Part shown: in pieces, positions 24,711 through 33,233 of the stretch
Layout of the letters: the number at the start of each line of letters is the position of its first letter
How positions within the stretch are numbered: the first letter of the stretch is position 1
Made by a program: the position numbers and the translations under genes
Assembly: GCA_016342685.1 (NCBI GenBank)
Contig: JAEINU010000002.1
Coordinates: 329,085 to 393,084 of the forward strand
DNA from: Bacteroidales bacterium
GTDB lineage: Bacteria; Bacteroidota; Bacteroidia; Bacteroidales; UBA12077
DNA length: 64,000 nt
Direction: 5' to 3'
The notes under the pieces: generated by a model
What the model was told of the DNA's origin: nothing
The model's input: the letters and a program-made list of their open reading frames with translations, nothing else
The model's database searches: none

Positions 24711-26534
24711 TTATAGAAATTCCATTTGATTGAGCTTGTAATAGTATTCCTTAAGCTCAATCAATTCATCGTGTGTTCCTTGCTCAACTACCTTACCCTG
24801 ATCAACGACAAGGATCTTATCAGCACTTTTAATGGTAGATAACCTATGAGCTATAACAATTGTAGTACGATCCTTCATTAGATTACCTAGTGCTTTGCGA
24901 ACGATTAGTTCGGAGTTATAATCCAAAGCCGAAGTAGCCTCGTCGAGAATTAATATTGGTGGGTTATTTAATAAAGCACGTGCAATGCTAATTCTCTGTT
25001 TTTCACCTAAGGACAATTTATCGCCACTCTCTCCTAAATTGGTTTCGTAAGCTTGCTCTTTTTGCATTATGAAATCATGAGCAAAGGACAATCTGGCGGC
25101 TTTTTCAATTTGCTCCTTAGTTGCATTCTGATTCCCAAACAAAATGTTATTGTATATTGAATCGTTAAATAAAACCGGTTCCTGATTTACATAACCAAAT
25201 AAACTCCGTAGTGAACGAATCTTATAATCTTTTAATGAAACTCCATCAATTAATATTTCTCCACTTACAGGGTCAAAGAATCTTGGAAGAAGATCAACAA
25301 TTGTAGATTTTCCAGATCCTGAATATCCAACAATTGCAATTGTTTGACCTTTTTCTATCTCAAAATTTATATTGTTTAGTACAGATTTAGAATCATCATC
25401 GTATGTAAAATTAACATTCTTGTATTCAATCTTTTGTTTAAATTCTGAGATGAATTGTGCATTATCCTTATCAACAATGTCAAATTTATGGCTTAAAATA
25501 CTATCTATTCTTTCGACAGAAGCAATACCCTTAAGAATATTATAATAACCACCAGAGAACGATTTCGCTGGTCCAATTACTTGAGTAAAGACAGCTAAAT
25601 AACCAATAAAAACTTGCGATGAAAGATTTGCATCAGGATTAAAAACCATTTTACCGCCAAACCACATTATTATTAATATCGAGATCGTAGAAATTATTTC
25701 ACTTACCGGGTTTGCCAATGTTCTTTGCCGCCAGACTTTACTAAATAAATTGCTATAGTGTTGATTTATCTTCTGAAACCTTTTCTCAATAAATTTTTCA
25801 GCATTAAAAGCCTTCACAATTTTGATTCCTGATAAAGATTCTTCTAGCATTCCTACCAATAAGCCCATTTTCTGTTGCCCACGCAAACTTCCTCGCTTCA
25901 ACTTTCGCCCTATTTGCCATATTATTAATGCAGATATTGGGAAAATCAGCAATACAATTAAAGTCAGCTTTGCACTTAAAACCAATAAAACTGATGTGTA
26001 AACTATAAGGAGTATGGGGTCTTTAAATAACATCTCAAGTGACGAGATGATAGACAATTCGATTTCTTTTACATCGAGCACCATTTTTGAAATTATATCG
26101 CCTTTGCGTTCATTTGAAAAATAACTTAAATCAAAATCCAGGATTTTATTCATTAATTCATTACGAACATCTTTAACAACATTTGTGCGTATAATTATTA
26201 CAAGAGATTTGCCCAGATACAAGAATATGTTCTTTAGAAGAGAGAATACAAGCACAATGATAATGATGAATAACAAAGCTTGTAATTGGCCTTTTTCGAC
26301 AAAAATCTGACCTAAATAATAATTAAAATTATGACTTATGGATTCAATTGAGAAGTTGAAATCTATGGAATAATCAACAAATTGCTGCGAAGAAAATAAT
26401 AAACCCAAAAAAGGGATCACCATTGCAAAAGAAACTACCGAAAAAATGGCTACAAACAGATGAAATAAGACACTTAAAAACGCAATATGCCAATATGGTA
26501 TTAAATACTTTAATATTGACAAAACCTTCTTCAT
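24711..26534 (-). CDS. ABC transporter, MsbA/LmrA-like exporter half
   Basis: A 607-residue fused permease-ATPase that should work as a homodimer in the inner membrane, exporting lipid or a drug-like substrate. Six transmembrane helices lie in the first ~325 residues. The nucleotide-binding domain has Walker A 'GYSGSGKST', signature 'LSLGEKQRISIARAL' (LSLGE in place of LSGGQ), Walker B 'ILILDEATSALD' and the switch 'IAHRLSTI'. I start it at the ATG at 26534: the frame extends upstream only to a TTG inside a perfect hairpin. A lipid A flippase role would fit, but the substrate is not proved. Confidence 0.92.
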   Translation of the reverse strand: MKKVLSILKYLIPYWHIAFLSVLFHLFVAIFSVVSFAMVIPFLGLLFSSQQFVDYSIDFNFSIESISHNFNYYLGQIFVEKGQLQALLFIIIIVLVFSLLKNIFLYLGKSLVIIIRTNVVKDVRNELMNKILDFDLSYFSNERKGDIISKMVLDVKEIELSIISSLEMLFKDPILLIVYTSVLLVLSAKLTLIVLLIFPISALIIWQIGRKLKRGSLRGQQKMGLLVGMLEESLSGIKIVKAFNAEKFIEKRFQKINQHYSNLFSKVWRQRTLANPVSEIISTISILIIMWFGGKMVFNPDANLSSQVFIGYLAVFTQVIGPAKSFSGGYYNILKGIASVERIDSILSHKFDIVDKDNAQFISEFKQKIEYKNVNFTYDDDSKSVLNNINFEIEKGQTIAIVGYSGSGKSTIVDLLPRFFDPVSGEILIDGVSLKDYKIRSLRSLFGYVNQEPVLFNDSIYNNILFGNQNATKEQIEKAARLSFAHDFIMQKEQAYETNLGESGDKLSLGEKQRISIARALLNNPPILILDEATSALDYNSELIVRKALGNLMKDRTTIVIAHRLSTIKSADKILVVDQGKVVEQGTHDELIELKEYYYKLNQMEFL

Positions 26535-26542
26535 AAAAACAA

Positions 26543-26572
26543 TTTTACCTTTGGAATAAACCAAAGGTAAAA
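26543..26572 (-). terminator. Hairpin between purB and the ABC exporter gene
   Basis: A perfect 12-bp stem (TTTTACCTTTGG / CCAAAGGTAAAA, loop of 6) lies 27 bases after the purB stop and 8 bases before the ATG of the ABC gene. On the minus strand it is followed by TTGTTTTT-like sequence. It is probably the purB terminator, or an attenuator controlling read-through into the exporter gene. Confidence 0.65.
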
Positions 26573-26599
26573 CAAAATTATAGTATTTTGAGAATAAAT

Positions 26600-27943
26600 T
26601 TAGATACCTGTATAATTAAACGGAGTAATTTCTTTCAGCTCCTTTTTGATTTCGCTAGAGAGATTTAAGCCATCAATAAACAGAAGCATACTCTCTTGTG
26701 TTATTTTTTCGCCAGTTCTGGTTAAGTCTTTTAATGCTTCGTATGGTTTTGGATAACCTTCTCGGCGTAAAACTGTCTGAACAGCTTCGGCAACAACAGC
26801 CCAATTTTCTTGCAAATCGGCTTTAATTGCATTTTCGTTCACAATAACTTTTCCTAAACCTTTTAATAATGATTTAAAAGCAATTATTGAATGCGATAAA
26901 GGAACTCCAATATTTCTTAAAACAGTAGAGTCTGTAAGATCGCGCTGCAAACGTGAAATAGGTAATTTTGAAGATAAGTGCTCATAAATCGCATTCGCCA
27001 TTCCTAAATTTCCTTCAGCGTTTTCGTAATCGATAGGATTTACTTTATGTGGCATTGCAGATGAACCAACTTCACCTTTCACTACTTTTTGCTTAAAATA
27101 GTTCATTGAAATATATGTCCAAAAATCGCGAGATAAATCTATAAGAATTGTATTTATTCGTTTCATTGCATCGAAAGTAGCAGCAATATTATCGTAATGT
27201 TCAATTTGAGTTGTTGGCTCAGAACGATGAAGCTTTAGTTTATTATTCACAAAATCGTTTCCAAATTCATTCCAATCAAATGATGGGTAAGCCACGTGAT
27301 GTGCATTAAAATTCCCAGTTGCTCCGCCAAATTTTGCTGAGAAAGGAATACTTCTTAATTGATCTAATTGTACTTCTAATCGTTTAATAAAAACCTCAAT
27401 CTCTTTCCCTAAGCGAGTTGGAGAAGCTGGCTGACCATGTGTTCGTGCTAACATTGAAATTGAGCTCCACTCCTTTGCTAAATCTTTTAATTTAGCCAAT
27501 AACTCATTAAGAACAGGATAATAAACCTTTTGAACAGCATCTCTTAAAGAATAAGGTGTTGCTGTATTGTTTACATCTTGAGAAGTAAGTCCAAAATGAA
27601 TAAATTCTTTATATTTTTCCAACTTAAGAACATCGAACTTCTCTTTAATAAAATATTCAACAGCTTTTACATCATGATTTGTAACCTTCTCAATATCTTT
27701 TATCTTACGAGCATCGTCGGAATCAAAATTGGTGTAAATACCTCTTAAATCACAAAACAAGCCCTTATCAAAATCAGCTAACTGAGGAAGTGGCAATTCA
27801 CATAAAGCAATAAAGTATTCAATCTCAACCAATACTCGATATTTTATTAATCCAAACTCAGAAAAATATTCCCCAAGTTCGTCTACTTTATTCCTGTAAC
27901 GTCCGTCAATAGGAGAAATCGCTGTTAATGTAGTAATGCTCAT
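26600..27943 (-). CDS. purB: Adenylosuccinate lyase
   Basis: A 447-residue homotetrameric enzyme that releases fumarate from SAICAR and adenylosuccinate in purine synthesis. The short N-terminal 'ISPIDGRYRNKVDEL' is diagnostic. Further conserved segments are 'KFGGATGNFNAHHVAYP' and the flexible catalytic loop 'GEVGSSAMPHKVNPIDYENAEGN' near 290. 'LTSQDVNNTA' (near 117) and 'RTHGQPASPTRLGKE' (near 165) hold the catalytic His. It resembles the E. coli form. It is on the same strand as the ABC exporter, but a hairpin separates them. Confidence 0.97.
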   Translation of the reverse strand: MSITTLTAISPIDGRYRNKVDELGEYFSEFGLIKYRVLVEIEYFIALCELPLPQLADFDKGLFCDLRGIYTNFDSDDARKIKDIEKVTNHDVKAVEYFIKEKFDVLKLEKYKEFIHFGLTSQDVNNTATPYSLRDAVQKVYYPVLNELLAKLKDLAKEWSSISMLARTHGQPASPTRLGKEIEVFIKRLEVQLDQLRSIPFSAKFGGATGNFNAHHVAYPSFDWNEFGNDFVNNKLKLHRSEPTTQIEHYDNIAATFDAMKRINTILIDLSRDFWTYISMNYFKQKVVKGEVGSSAMPHKVNPIDYENAEGNLGMANAIYEHLSSKLPISRLQRDLTDSTVLRNIGVPLSHSIIAFKSLLKGLGKVIVNENAIKADLQENWAVVAEAVQTVLRREGYPKPYEALKDLTRTGEKITQESMLLFIDGLNLSSEIKKELKEITPFNYTGI

Positions 27944-28071
27944 AACTATTTGTTTATATCAATATTGAAAATTAAACCCTAATAAATTTGACTACAAAAT
28001 AAACAAAAACAATTTATTTTACTATTATAATAATAGCATCAATTGTATATTTGTTTACTAATTCTAATATA

Positions 28072-28830
28072 ATGACAAAGATAAAAATATCCGCAGTATC
28101 GTATACGAATACATTCCCTTTTATTTACGGAATTGAAAATAGTCCAATTATAAATCACATTGAACTTTCTAAAGACATACCATCCGTTTGTGCTCAAAAA
28201 CTATTGGATAACGAAGTAGACCTGGGTTTGATACCTGTTGCTGTAATTCCAAAACTGAAACACGCCGAAATAATTTCAGACTACTGCATTGGAGCATCAA
28301 GACCAGTTAGATCAGTTATTCTAGCATCTTTTAAACCTCTACACGAGATAGAAACCATATATCTGGATTATCACTCCAGATCATCGGTAATGTTAACTCG
28401 AATATTGGCAAAACGATTTTGGAAGATCAATGTAAAATGGACAGATACAACCGAAGGTTTTGAAAATAGATTAAAAGAAGATGAAGCTGCTGTTATTATT
28501 GGTGATAAAGCACTCGCAGTTGAAAATAATTTCCCATACATTTATGATTTAGCCGAAGAATGGATTAATCACACAAATCTCCCATTTGTTTTTGCCGCTT
28601 GGGTAACAAACAAAAACTTGGGAGAAACCTTTAAATCAGAGTTTAATAAAGCATTAGATTATGGGATTTTGCATTTAGATGATATGATTGAGAAAACAGA
28701 TTTTTCTTATCTACCAGAACACATTAACCCTAAAGAATATTTAACTAAAAACATTGACTTTAAGCTAGATGACAAAATGGCTAAAGGTTTGGATTTATTC
28801 CTAAAATATGCTAGTGATTTTCAAATATAA
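28072..28830 (+). CDS. mqnA: Chorismate dehydratase MqnA (futalosine menaquinone pathway)
   Basis: A 252-residue periplasmic-binding-like-fold enzyme (type 2, DUF178) that dehydrates chorismate to 3-enolpyruvylbenzoate, the first committed step of the futalosine route. It begins 'KISAVSYTNTFPFIYGIE' and contains 'CAQKLLDNEVDLGLIPVAVIP' (28-48) and 'YLDYHSRSS', all characteristic. I use the ATG at 28072. An upstream TTG at 28051 lies inside a perfect -7 promoter box TATATTTG (28046-28053), which gives a leader of only about a dozen bases. The last base overlaps the NfeD start region. Confidence 0.93.
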   Translation: MTKIKISAVSYTNTFPFIYGIENSPIINHIELSKDIPSVCAQKLLDNEVDLGLIPVAVIPKLKHAEIISDYCIGASRPVRSVILASFKPLHEIETIYLDYHSRSSVMLTRILAKRFWKINVKWTDTTEGFENRLKEDEAAVIIGDKALAVENNFPYIYDLAEEWINHTNLPFVFAAWVTNKNLGETFKSEFNKALDYGILHLDDMIEKTDFSYLPEHINPKEYLTKNIDFKLDDKMAKGLDLFLKYASDFQI

Positions 28831-28862
28831 TGATGAAATTAGCTAAGTTAAAAATACAAAAT

Positions 28863-30287
28863 ATGAAAAAATATATTCTTATAATTCTCGGACTAATAAT
28901 TTTAAGCAAGTCATCAATAATTGCCCAAAATGATAGTATTCAGGTTGTCGATTCTACAAAAAGCATTGTTTTTGTTTTTGATATTGATAAAAACATAGAA
29001 CCTGCTATGTGGCGTCAAACACAAAAGAGTTTTGAAGAAGCTACTAAGGTAAATGCTGATTATATTATCATGAACGTTAATACCTATGGTGGCATGGTAA
29101 ATATGGCTGATTCTATTCGAACAAAAATTTTAAATAGCAAAGTTCCCGTTTATGCTTACATTACAAATAATGCTGCATCTGCAGGTGCATTAATATCTAT
29201 TGCTGCTGATAAAATCTACATGAAAAATGGTGCTAAAATAGGCTCTGCTTCAGTTGTTGATCAAACAGGAAAGATTATGCCTGAAAAGTACCAATCGTAT
29301 ATGCGATCTACAATGCGTGCAACTGCTGAAGCTCACGGAAAAGATACAATAATTACAGAAAAAGGCGATACTATTTTAAAATGGAAAAGAGATCCTATGA
29401 TTGCAGAAGCAATGGTTGATCCGCGAATATATATCGAAGGTGTTTCAGATACTGGTCAAATTGTAGCTTTTACAGCAAATGAAGCATTGGAAAATGGATA
29501 TTGCGAAGCTATTGTAGGAGATATTAAAGAATTATTAGAAAGTGCCCAGATTGATAATTATGTAATTAAAAAATATGAACCAACAAAACTGGAAGGTTTA
29601 ATTGGTTTCTTGGTTAGCCCTGCAATACAAGGAATATTAATTATGATTATTGTTGGTGGCATTTATTTTGAATTACAAAGTCCTGGAATAGGATTCCCAT
29701 TAGGCGCAGCTGTTATTGCAGCTGTACTATATTTCTCCCCACTTTACCTTGAAGGTTTAGCCGAAAACTGGGAAATGGTTATTTTTATTTTAGGTATAAT
29801 TCTAATCGCACTCGAAGTCTTTGTCATCCCGGGCTTTGGGATTGCCGGTATTGGAGGAATAATTCTGGTACTGGCCGGCTTAGTTTTAAGCATGATTGAT
29901 AACATTATTTTCGATTTTGAATTTCATTCTACAGAAGCCTTAGCTATTGTTCTTAGATCATTGGCTATTGTTTCAGCATCCATCTTCCTTTCTTTTATAT
30001 TATCGCTTTATTTAAGCAAGAAGGCCTTAACTTCTAACGCATTTTCTTGGATAGTTTTAAGCTCTAGTCAGCAAAAAGAAGACGGTTTTGTTGGCGTTGA
30101 AACCAAACCAAAGGAATTAATTGGAAAAACAGGAGTTGCATCAACAGATCTACGCCCAAGTGGGAAAGTTGACATAGACGATGAGTATTACGATGCAAAA
30201 TCTGAAATCGGATATATCAATAAGGGAGAGAAAATTAAAGTTATTGATTATCGAACTGGTCAGGTTTATGTTGTAAAATCTGAATAA
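28863..30287 (+). CDS. NfeD-family membrane serine protease (ClpP-class)
   Basis: A 474-residue protein. After a signal or anchor helix (1-21, 'YILIILGLIILSKSSIIAQ') comes a ClpP/crotonase-type serine protease domain (about 35-220) with 'NVNTYGGMVNMADSI' and the catalytic serine in 'NNAASAGALISIAADKIYM'. Four membrane segments at about 245-385 follow, then a soluble OB-fold NfeD domain ('LIGKTGVASTDLRPSGKVDIDDEYYDAKSE'). Family members degrade membrane proteins such as stomatins. An earlier ATG at 28830 overlaps the mqnA stop by one base and would add 11 residues; I prefer the signal-peptide start. No stomatin gene is adjacent. Confidence 0.9.
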   Translation: MKKYILIILGLIILSKSSIIAQNDSIQVVDSTKSIVFVFDIDKNIEPAMWRQTQKSFEEATKVNADYIIMNVNTYGGMVNMADSIRTKILNSKVPVYAYITNNAASAGALISIAADKIYMKNGAKIGSASVVDQTGKIMPEKYQSYMRSTMRATAEAHGKDTIITEKGDTILKWKRDPMIAEAMVDPRIYIEGVSDTGQIVAFTANEALENGYCEAIVGDIKELLESAQIDNYVIKKYEPTKLEGLIGFLVSPAIQGILIMIIVGGIYFELQSPGIGFPLGAAVIAAVLYFSPLYLEGLAENWEMVIFILGIILIALEVFVIPGFGIAGIGGIILVLAGLVLSMIDNIIFDFEFHSTEALAIVLRSLAIVSASIFLSFILSLYLSKKALTSNAFSWIVLSSSQQKEDGFVGVETKPKELIGKTGVASTDLRPSGKVDIDDEYYDAKSEIGYINKGEKIKVIDYRTGQVYVVKSE

Positions 30288-30289
30288 GC

Positions 30290-30730
30290 ATGAACAATCA
30301 TAAAGTTAGAGATTATTCTAATAAGGATTTTGAAGGATTAAACAAGCTTTGGCAGGAAACCAATTTAGGGGGAGCTCAACGTGGAGATAATGCCAAAATA
30401 ATAGAACAAAGCATTAAGTTAGGAGGTAAATTAATACTTCTAGAAAATTCAGAAACAAAAGAAATAATTGGATCGTCGTGGATGACGTTTGATGGACGCA
30501 GATTGCATCTACATCATATTGGAGTAAAACCAGAATTTCAAAACCAAGGTTTGGGAAAACTACTAACACGCGAATCATTAAAATTTGCCAAGAAAAAAGG
30601 ATATCAAATTAAACTAGAAGTTCATAAGGATAATAACAAGGCAATAAACATATATAAGAAGCTTGGATTTTTATTTTTGGGTGATTATAATGTATACATT
30701 GTTCGCAATCTTGACTCCATAAATCTTTAA
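30290..30730 (+). CDS. GNAT-family N-acetyltransferase
   Basis: A 146-residue acetyl-CoA-dependent acyltransferase of the GNAT fold. Motif A is 'LHHIGVKPEFQNQGLGKLLTRESL' (the R/QxxGxG/A acetyl-CoA loop as QNQGLG, about 83-88). Motif B is near the C-terminus, 'EVHKDNNKAINIYKKLGFLFLGDY'. This second segment is typical of protein or small-amine acetylases, but the substrate is unknown. It starts 2 bases after the NfeD stop, so it is part of the mqnA-nfeD-GNAT transcript. Confidence 0.9.
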   Translation: MNNHKVRDYSNKDFEGLNKLWQETNLGGAQRGDNAKIIEQSIKLGGKLILLENSETKEIIGSSWMTFDGRRLHLHHIGVKPEFQNQGLGKLLTRESLKFAKKKGYQIKLEVHKDNNKAINIYKKLGFLFLGDYNVYIVRNLDSINL

Positions 30731-30833
30731 TGTTAAATTTTATTAAAATCAACTTAAAATCTCTGTTAAATTTTTTTCTCAAAAGAAAATTTCTTATTTT
30801 TAAGGTTCTTATATAACTTAAAACAGGAGCGTT

Positions 30834-31088
30834 ATGACATTAACATTCAATGAATTAAGGAAAATTAAAGATCAGTTACCTCATGGAGCAATTAAAAAAA
30901 TTGCAACAAACTTAAATTTGAATGAGGAAACTGTAAGGAATTATTTCGGTGGTGCGAATTACAGCAAAGGTGAAGCTGTAGGAATTCATTTTGGACAAGG
31001 TCCCGATGGAGGAATTGTTACAATTGACGATACAACTATATTAGATATGGCTAAAGAAATGACTGAAGAAATTCATAGCAATAACTAA
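30834..31088 (+). CDS. Small HTH-like protein, unknown function
   Basis: An 84-residue protein. The first half looks like a short helix-turn-helix ('LPHGAIKKIATNLNLNEETVRNYFGG'), as in winged or MarR-type recognition helices. The second half is a conserved glycine-rich 'GIHFGQGPDGGIVTIDDTTILDMAKEM'. I recognise it as widespread in Bacteroidota but know no function. Unusually for this genome it has a real Shine-Dalgarno sequence (AGGAG at 30825-30829, four bases from the ATG) and is followed by a perfect long terminator. It is therefore probably a well-translated monocistronic gene. Confidence 0.82.
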   Translation: MTLTFNELRKIKDQLPHGAIKKIATNLNLNEETVRNYFGGANYSKGEAVGIHFGQGPDGGIVTIDDTTILDMAKEMTEEIHSNN

Positions 31089-31105
31089 TATTTTAAAATT
31101 CCTTT

Positions 31106-31138
31106 AAAAAGCAGAAAAGTTAACTTTTCTGCTTTTTT
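31106..31138 (+). terminator. Strong intrinsic terminator
   Basis: A perfect palindrome of 16-bp arms (31106-31121 with 31122-31137), core AAGCAGAAAAGTT / AACTTTTCTGCTT, with T-run TTTTTT at the right end. It lies just after the small HTH-like gene. Confidence 0.9.
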
Positions 31139-31157
31139 GTTTTATTAATTTTGAAAA

Positions 31158-31817
31158 ATGGAAGATTTAAAATCTAAAATCGAAATATCCGAAAAGAAAT
31201 ACTTAAATGTTTTATCAAATTATTGTCAAGAATTATTTACTGAAACACATATCCCCTCGCATGATCACACACATCATTTAAGAGTTTGGGAGTATTCTAA
31301 AGATATAATAACAGCCTTAAGCTCTAAATTCAGCATTAACATTAATTTTATTGAATCTTGCCTAATTGCATCACTTTTTCACGATACTGGTTTAACGCAA
31401 ACACTGAATGAAAATCATGGTATTGAAAGCAAAAAGATTTGCGAATCGTTTTTTTCAAAATCACCGATTGAAAAACCTGAAAATTTTGAAGAAATTTTAT
31501 CTGCCATAGAACTTCATGACGATAAGGATTATAAATCAAATAATCACACTCCAAATTCAGTTTTATCGGTAATTTGCAATGCAGATGATTTGGATGCTTT
31601 TGGAAAAATTGGAGTTATTCGATATACCGAAATTTACTTACTTCGTGGAATTAACATGAACAACCTTCCGAATTTGGTAATAGAGAATTTGGATAAAAGG
31701 TTTCTAAATTTTGAAAAAACTTACAAAACTTTCCCTAGTCTTTATTCTAAAAATAAAGATAGATACCTAGTAACCAGGAGTTTTTTCGAGGATGTTTTTA
31801 AAAATGAAGCTAAATAA
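31158..31817 (+). CDS. HD-domain phosphohydrolase
   Basis: A 219-residue metal-dependent phosphohydrolase. The HD motif residues are seen as 'HDHTHHLRVWEYSKDI' (H at about 36-41), 'LIASLFHDTGL' (HD at about 75-76), 'ELHDDKDY' near 120 and the distal aspartate in 'VICNADDLDAFGKIG'. This order fits the (p)ppGpp-hydrolase/YedJ-like HD family. The substrate is not known. It lies between the strong terminator of the small HTH gene and the broken outer-membrane protein gene and is probably monocistronic. Confidence 0.88.
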   Translation: MEDLKSKIEISEKKYLNVLSNYCQELFTETHIPSHDHTHHLRVWEYSKDIITALSSKFSININFIESCLIASLFHDTGLTQTLNENHGIESKKICESFFSKSPIEKPENFEEILSAIELHDDKDYKSNNHTPNSVLSVICNADDLDAFGKIGVIRYTEIYLLRGINMNNLPNLVIENLDKRFLNFEKTYKTFPSLYSKNKDRYLVTRSFFEDVFKNEAK

Positions 31818-31897
31818 TTGTTAATGAGCCTAAATTTAAACCCCTTAAAGCAACCATAAATCCAACCTAAGCATCTAATCTAAAAAACTTACAAATT

Positions 31898-32497
31898 ATG
31901 AAAAAACTTGGATTAACCATGCTTTTATCCCTATTCAGTTTATTGGGATTTTCACAACCTGAGATTCAAAAAAATCAGATTGATGTTGTTGGAAACTATT
32001 CCTCGAATATGGTTTTTCGTTTTACAGAATTAGATGGAGCAAGCTCCATTAATGATGGGAATAGTTATTCTTTTGGCGTTAATTACAGTCGAATGATAAG
32101 CAAAAAAATTTGGTTTAATACGGGAGTAAATTATTTTAAGTCTTTGAACGACCTTCACCCTGCCCCAACAGGTGAACCAATTATTGTAATTAAAGATCTT
32201 AAAACCCAGTTAATTAGAATTCCTGCAAAAGTTAGATTTGATCTATTAAAGTAGTTTTATATTAAAACAGGAATTAGCTTAGACACAGAGCTTAACTCAA
32301 GTGGGAACTATATAGATAATCAGTCTGGATTGGCTTATTCTTTGGCTTGTGGAATAAATCTAAATCTTAACAAACAATTATATTTTAATATTGAACCTGA
32401 ATGGAATCTTTTTTCAATAATTCCGTTTAATTCCGAAGATTATCAGCAACATTTTGAAACAAGTGGTGTAAACTTTGGGGTTGGATTTAGATTCTAA
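31898..32497 (+). pseudogene. Outer-membrane beta-barrel gene broken by an in-frame TAG
   Basis: The frame opens with a signal peptide (1-19, ending 'LGFSQ') and beta-barrel strands, and stops at TAG 32252-32254 after 118 codons. The same frame then continues without any frameshift for 80 more codons to TAA at 32495-32497. It encodes 'FYIKTGISLDTELN...GINLNLNKQLYFNIEPEWNLF...VNFGVGFRF', which contains barrel strands and the classic aromatic C-terminal residue of outer-membrane proteins. The stop sits in 'FDLLK-stop-FYIKTG', where a tyrosine or glutamine would fit, so one base change explains it. The truncated product should not form a barrel. Confidence 0.88.
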
Positions 32498-32532
32498 ATA
32501 ACAATAGAAAGTAACTAAAAAAGATGTTGGAT

Positions 32533-33144
32533 TTATTTAACAATAAAATCTAACATTTTTTCATCTTCAATATAGGCAGTAAGTCTGTCTCCAATTTTAA
32601 CCGGACCAACTCCAGAAGGCGTTCCTGTAAATAACAAATCACCAATTTTTATCATCATGAATTTAGAAACATAAGAAATCAATTCATCAACTTTAAATAT
32701 CATTTCACTGGTATTGGCTTTCTGAACTTCTTGCCCGTTAAGTTCAAGCCTAAAGTTGATATTATTAATATCGTCGAACTGATCTAATGAAATAAATTTA
32801 CTTATTGGCGCTGCACCATCAAATGATTTCGATATTTCCCAAGGCAAACCTTTCTCTTTGCATTTTTGTTGTAAATCACGCGCAGTAAAGTCAATTCCCA
32901 CTCCAATTTCGTGATAGTATCTATTTGCAAATTTAGGTGCTATATTCTTACCTAAGCGATCAAATTTCACAACAATTTCCACTTCGAAATGAATGTCAGT
33001 TGAAAAATCAGGATAAAAAAATGGTTGATTATTTCTAAGTAAGGTGGTATCCGGCATTAAAAAGAATATGGGTTCCTCCGGTACCGGATTATTTAACTCC
33101 TTGGCATGATCGGTATAGTTTCTGCCAATTGCAATTATTTTCAT
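32533..33144 (-). CDS. Fumarylacetoacetate hydrolase-family enzyme
   Basis: A 203-residue protein of the short FAH family (FAHD1/YcgM-like), which act as acylpyruvate hydrolases or oxaloacetate decarboxylases on small 2-oxo acids. The start 'IIAIGRNYTDHAKELNNPVPEEPIFF' is diagnostic. The metal ligands are in 'FEVEIVVKF' (two Glu, about 53-55) and a downstream Asp in 'GVGIDFTARDLQ'. 'LLFTGTPSGVGPVKIGD' is the substrate-loop signature. Which 2-oxo acid it uses is unknown. It is the last gene of the minus-strand cluster after dnaN and the exonuclease, separated by a REP-like element. Confidence 0.9.
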   Translation of the reverse strand: MKIIAIGRNYTDHAKELNNPVPEEPIFFLMPDTTLLRNNQPFFYPDFSTDIHFEVEIVVKFDRLGKNIAPKFANRYYHEIGVGIDFTARDLQQKCKEKGLPWEISKSFDGAAPISKFISLDQFDDINNINFRLELNGQEVQKANTSEMIFKVDELISYVSKFMMIKIGDLLFTGTPSGVGPVKIGDRLTAYIEDEKMLDFIVK

Positions 33145-33165
33145 ATTTTATTTCCTAATAAATCA

Positions 33166-33219
33166 GTCATGTTGAGCTTATCGAAATATGACAGACACCT
33201 TCGACAAGCTCAGAATGAC
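33166..33219. repeat. REP-like inverted repeat, copy 1
   Basis: The left arm GTCATGTTGAGCTTATCGAA (33166-33185) and the right arm on the other strand GTCATTCTGAGCTTGTCGAA (33200-33219) match at 17 of 20 positions. They can form a long imperfect hairpin. The same core TGAGCTTGTCGAA occurs again near 46.1 kb. The element fills most of the gap between the FAH and exonuclease genes. Confidence 0.8.
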
Positions 33220-33233
33220 ATAACAATATAAAC

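Noticed and set aside
28051-28071. Upstream TTG start for mqnA
   Set aside because: The TTG is the end of an exact TATATTTG promoter box, so it should be untranscribed. The ATG at 28072 matches the family start.
31898-32497. Reading the TAG as a recoded amino acid (pyrrolysine or suppressed stop)
   Set aside because: Nothing in the window supports recoding: no structure follows the TAG and no suppressor tRNA is seen. A simple nonsense mutation or sequencing error is the better explanation.
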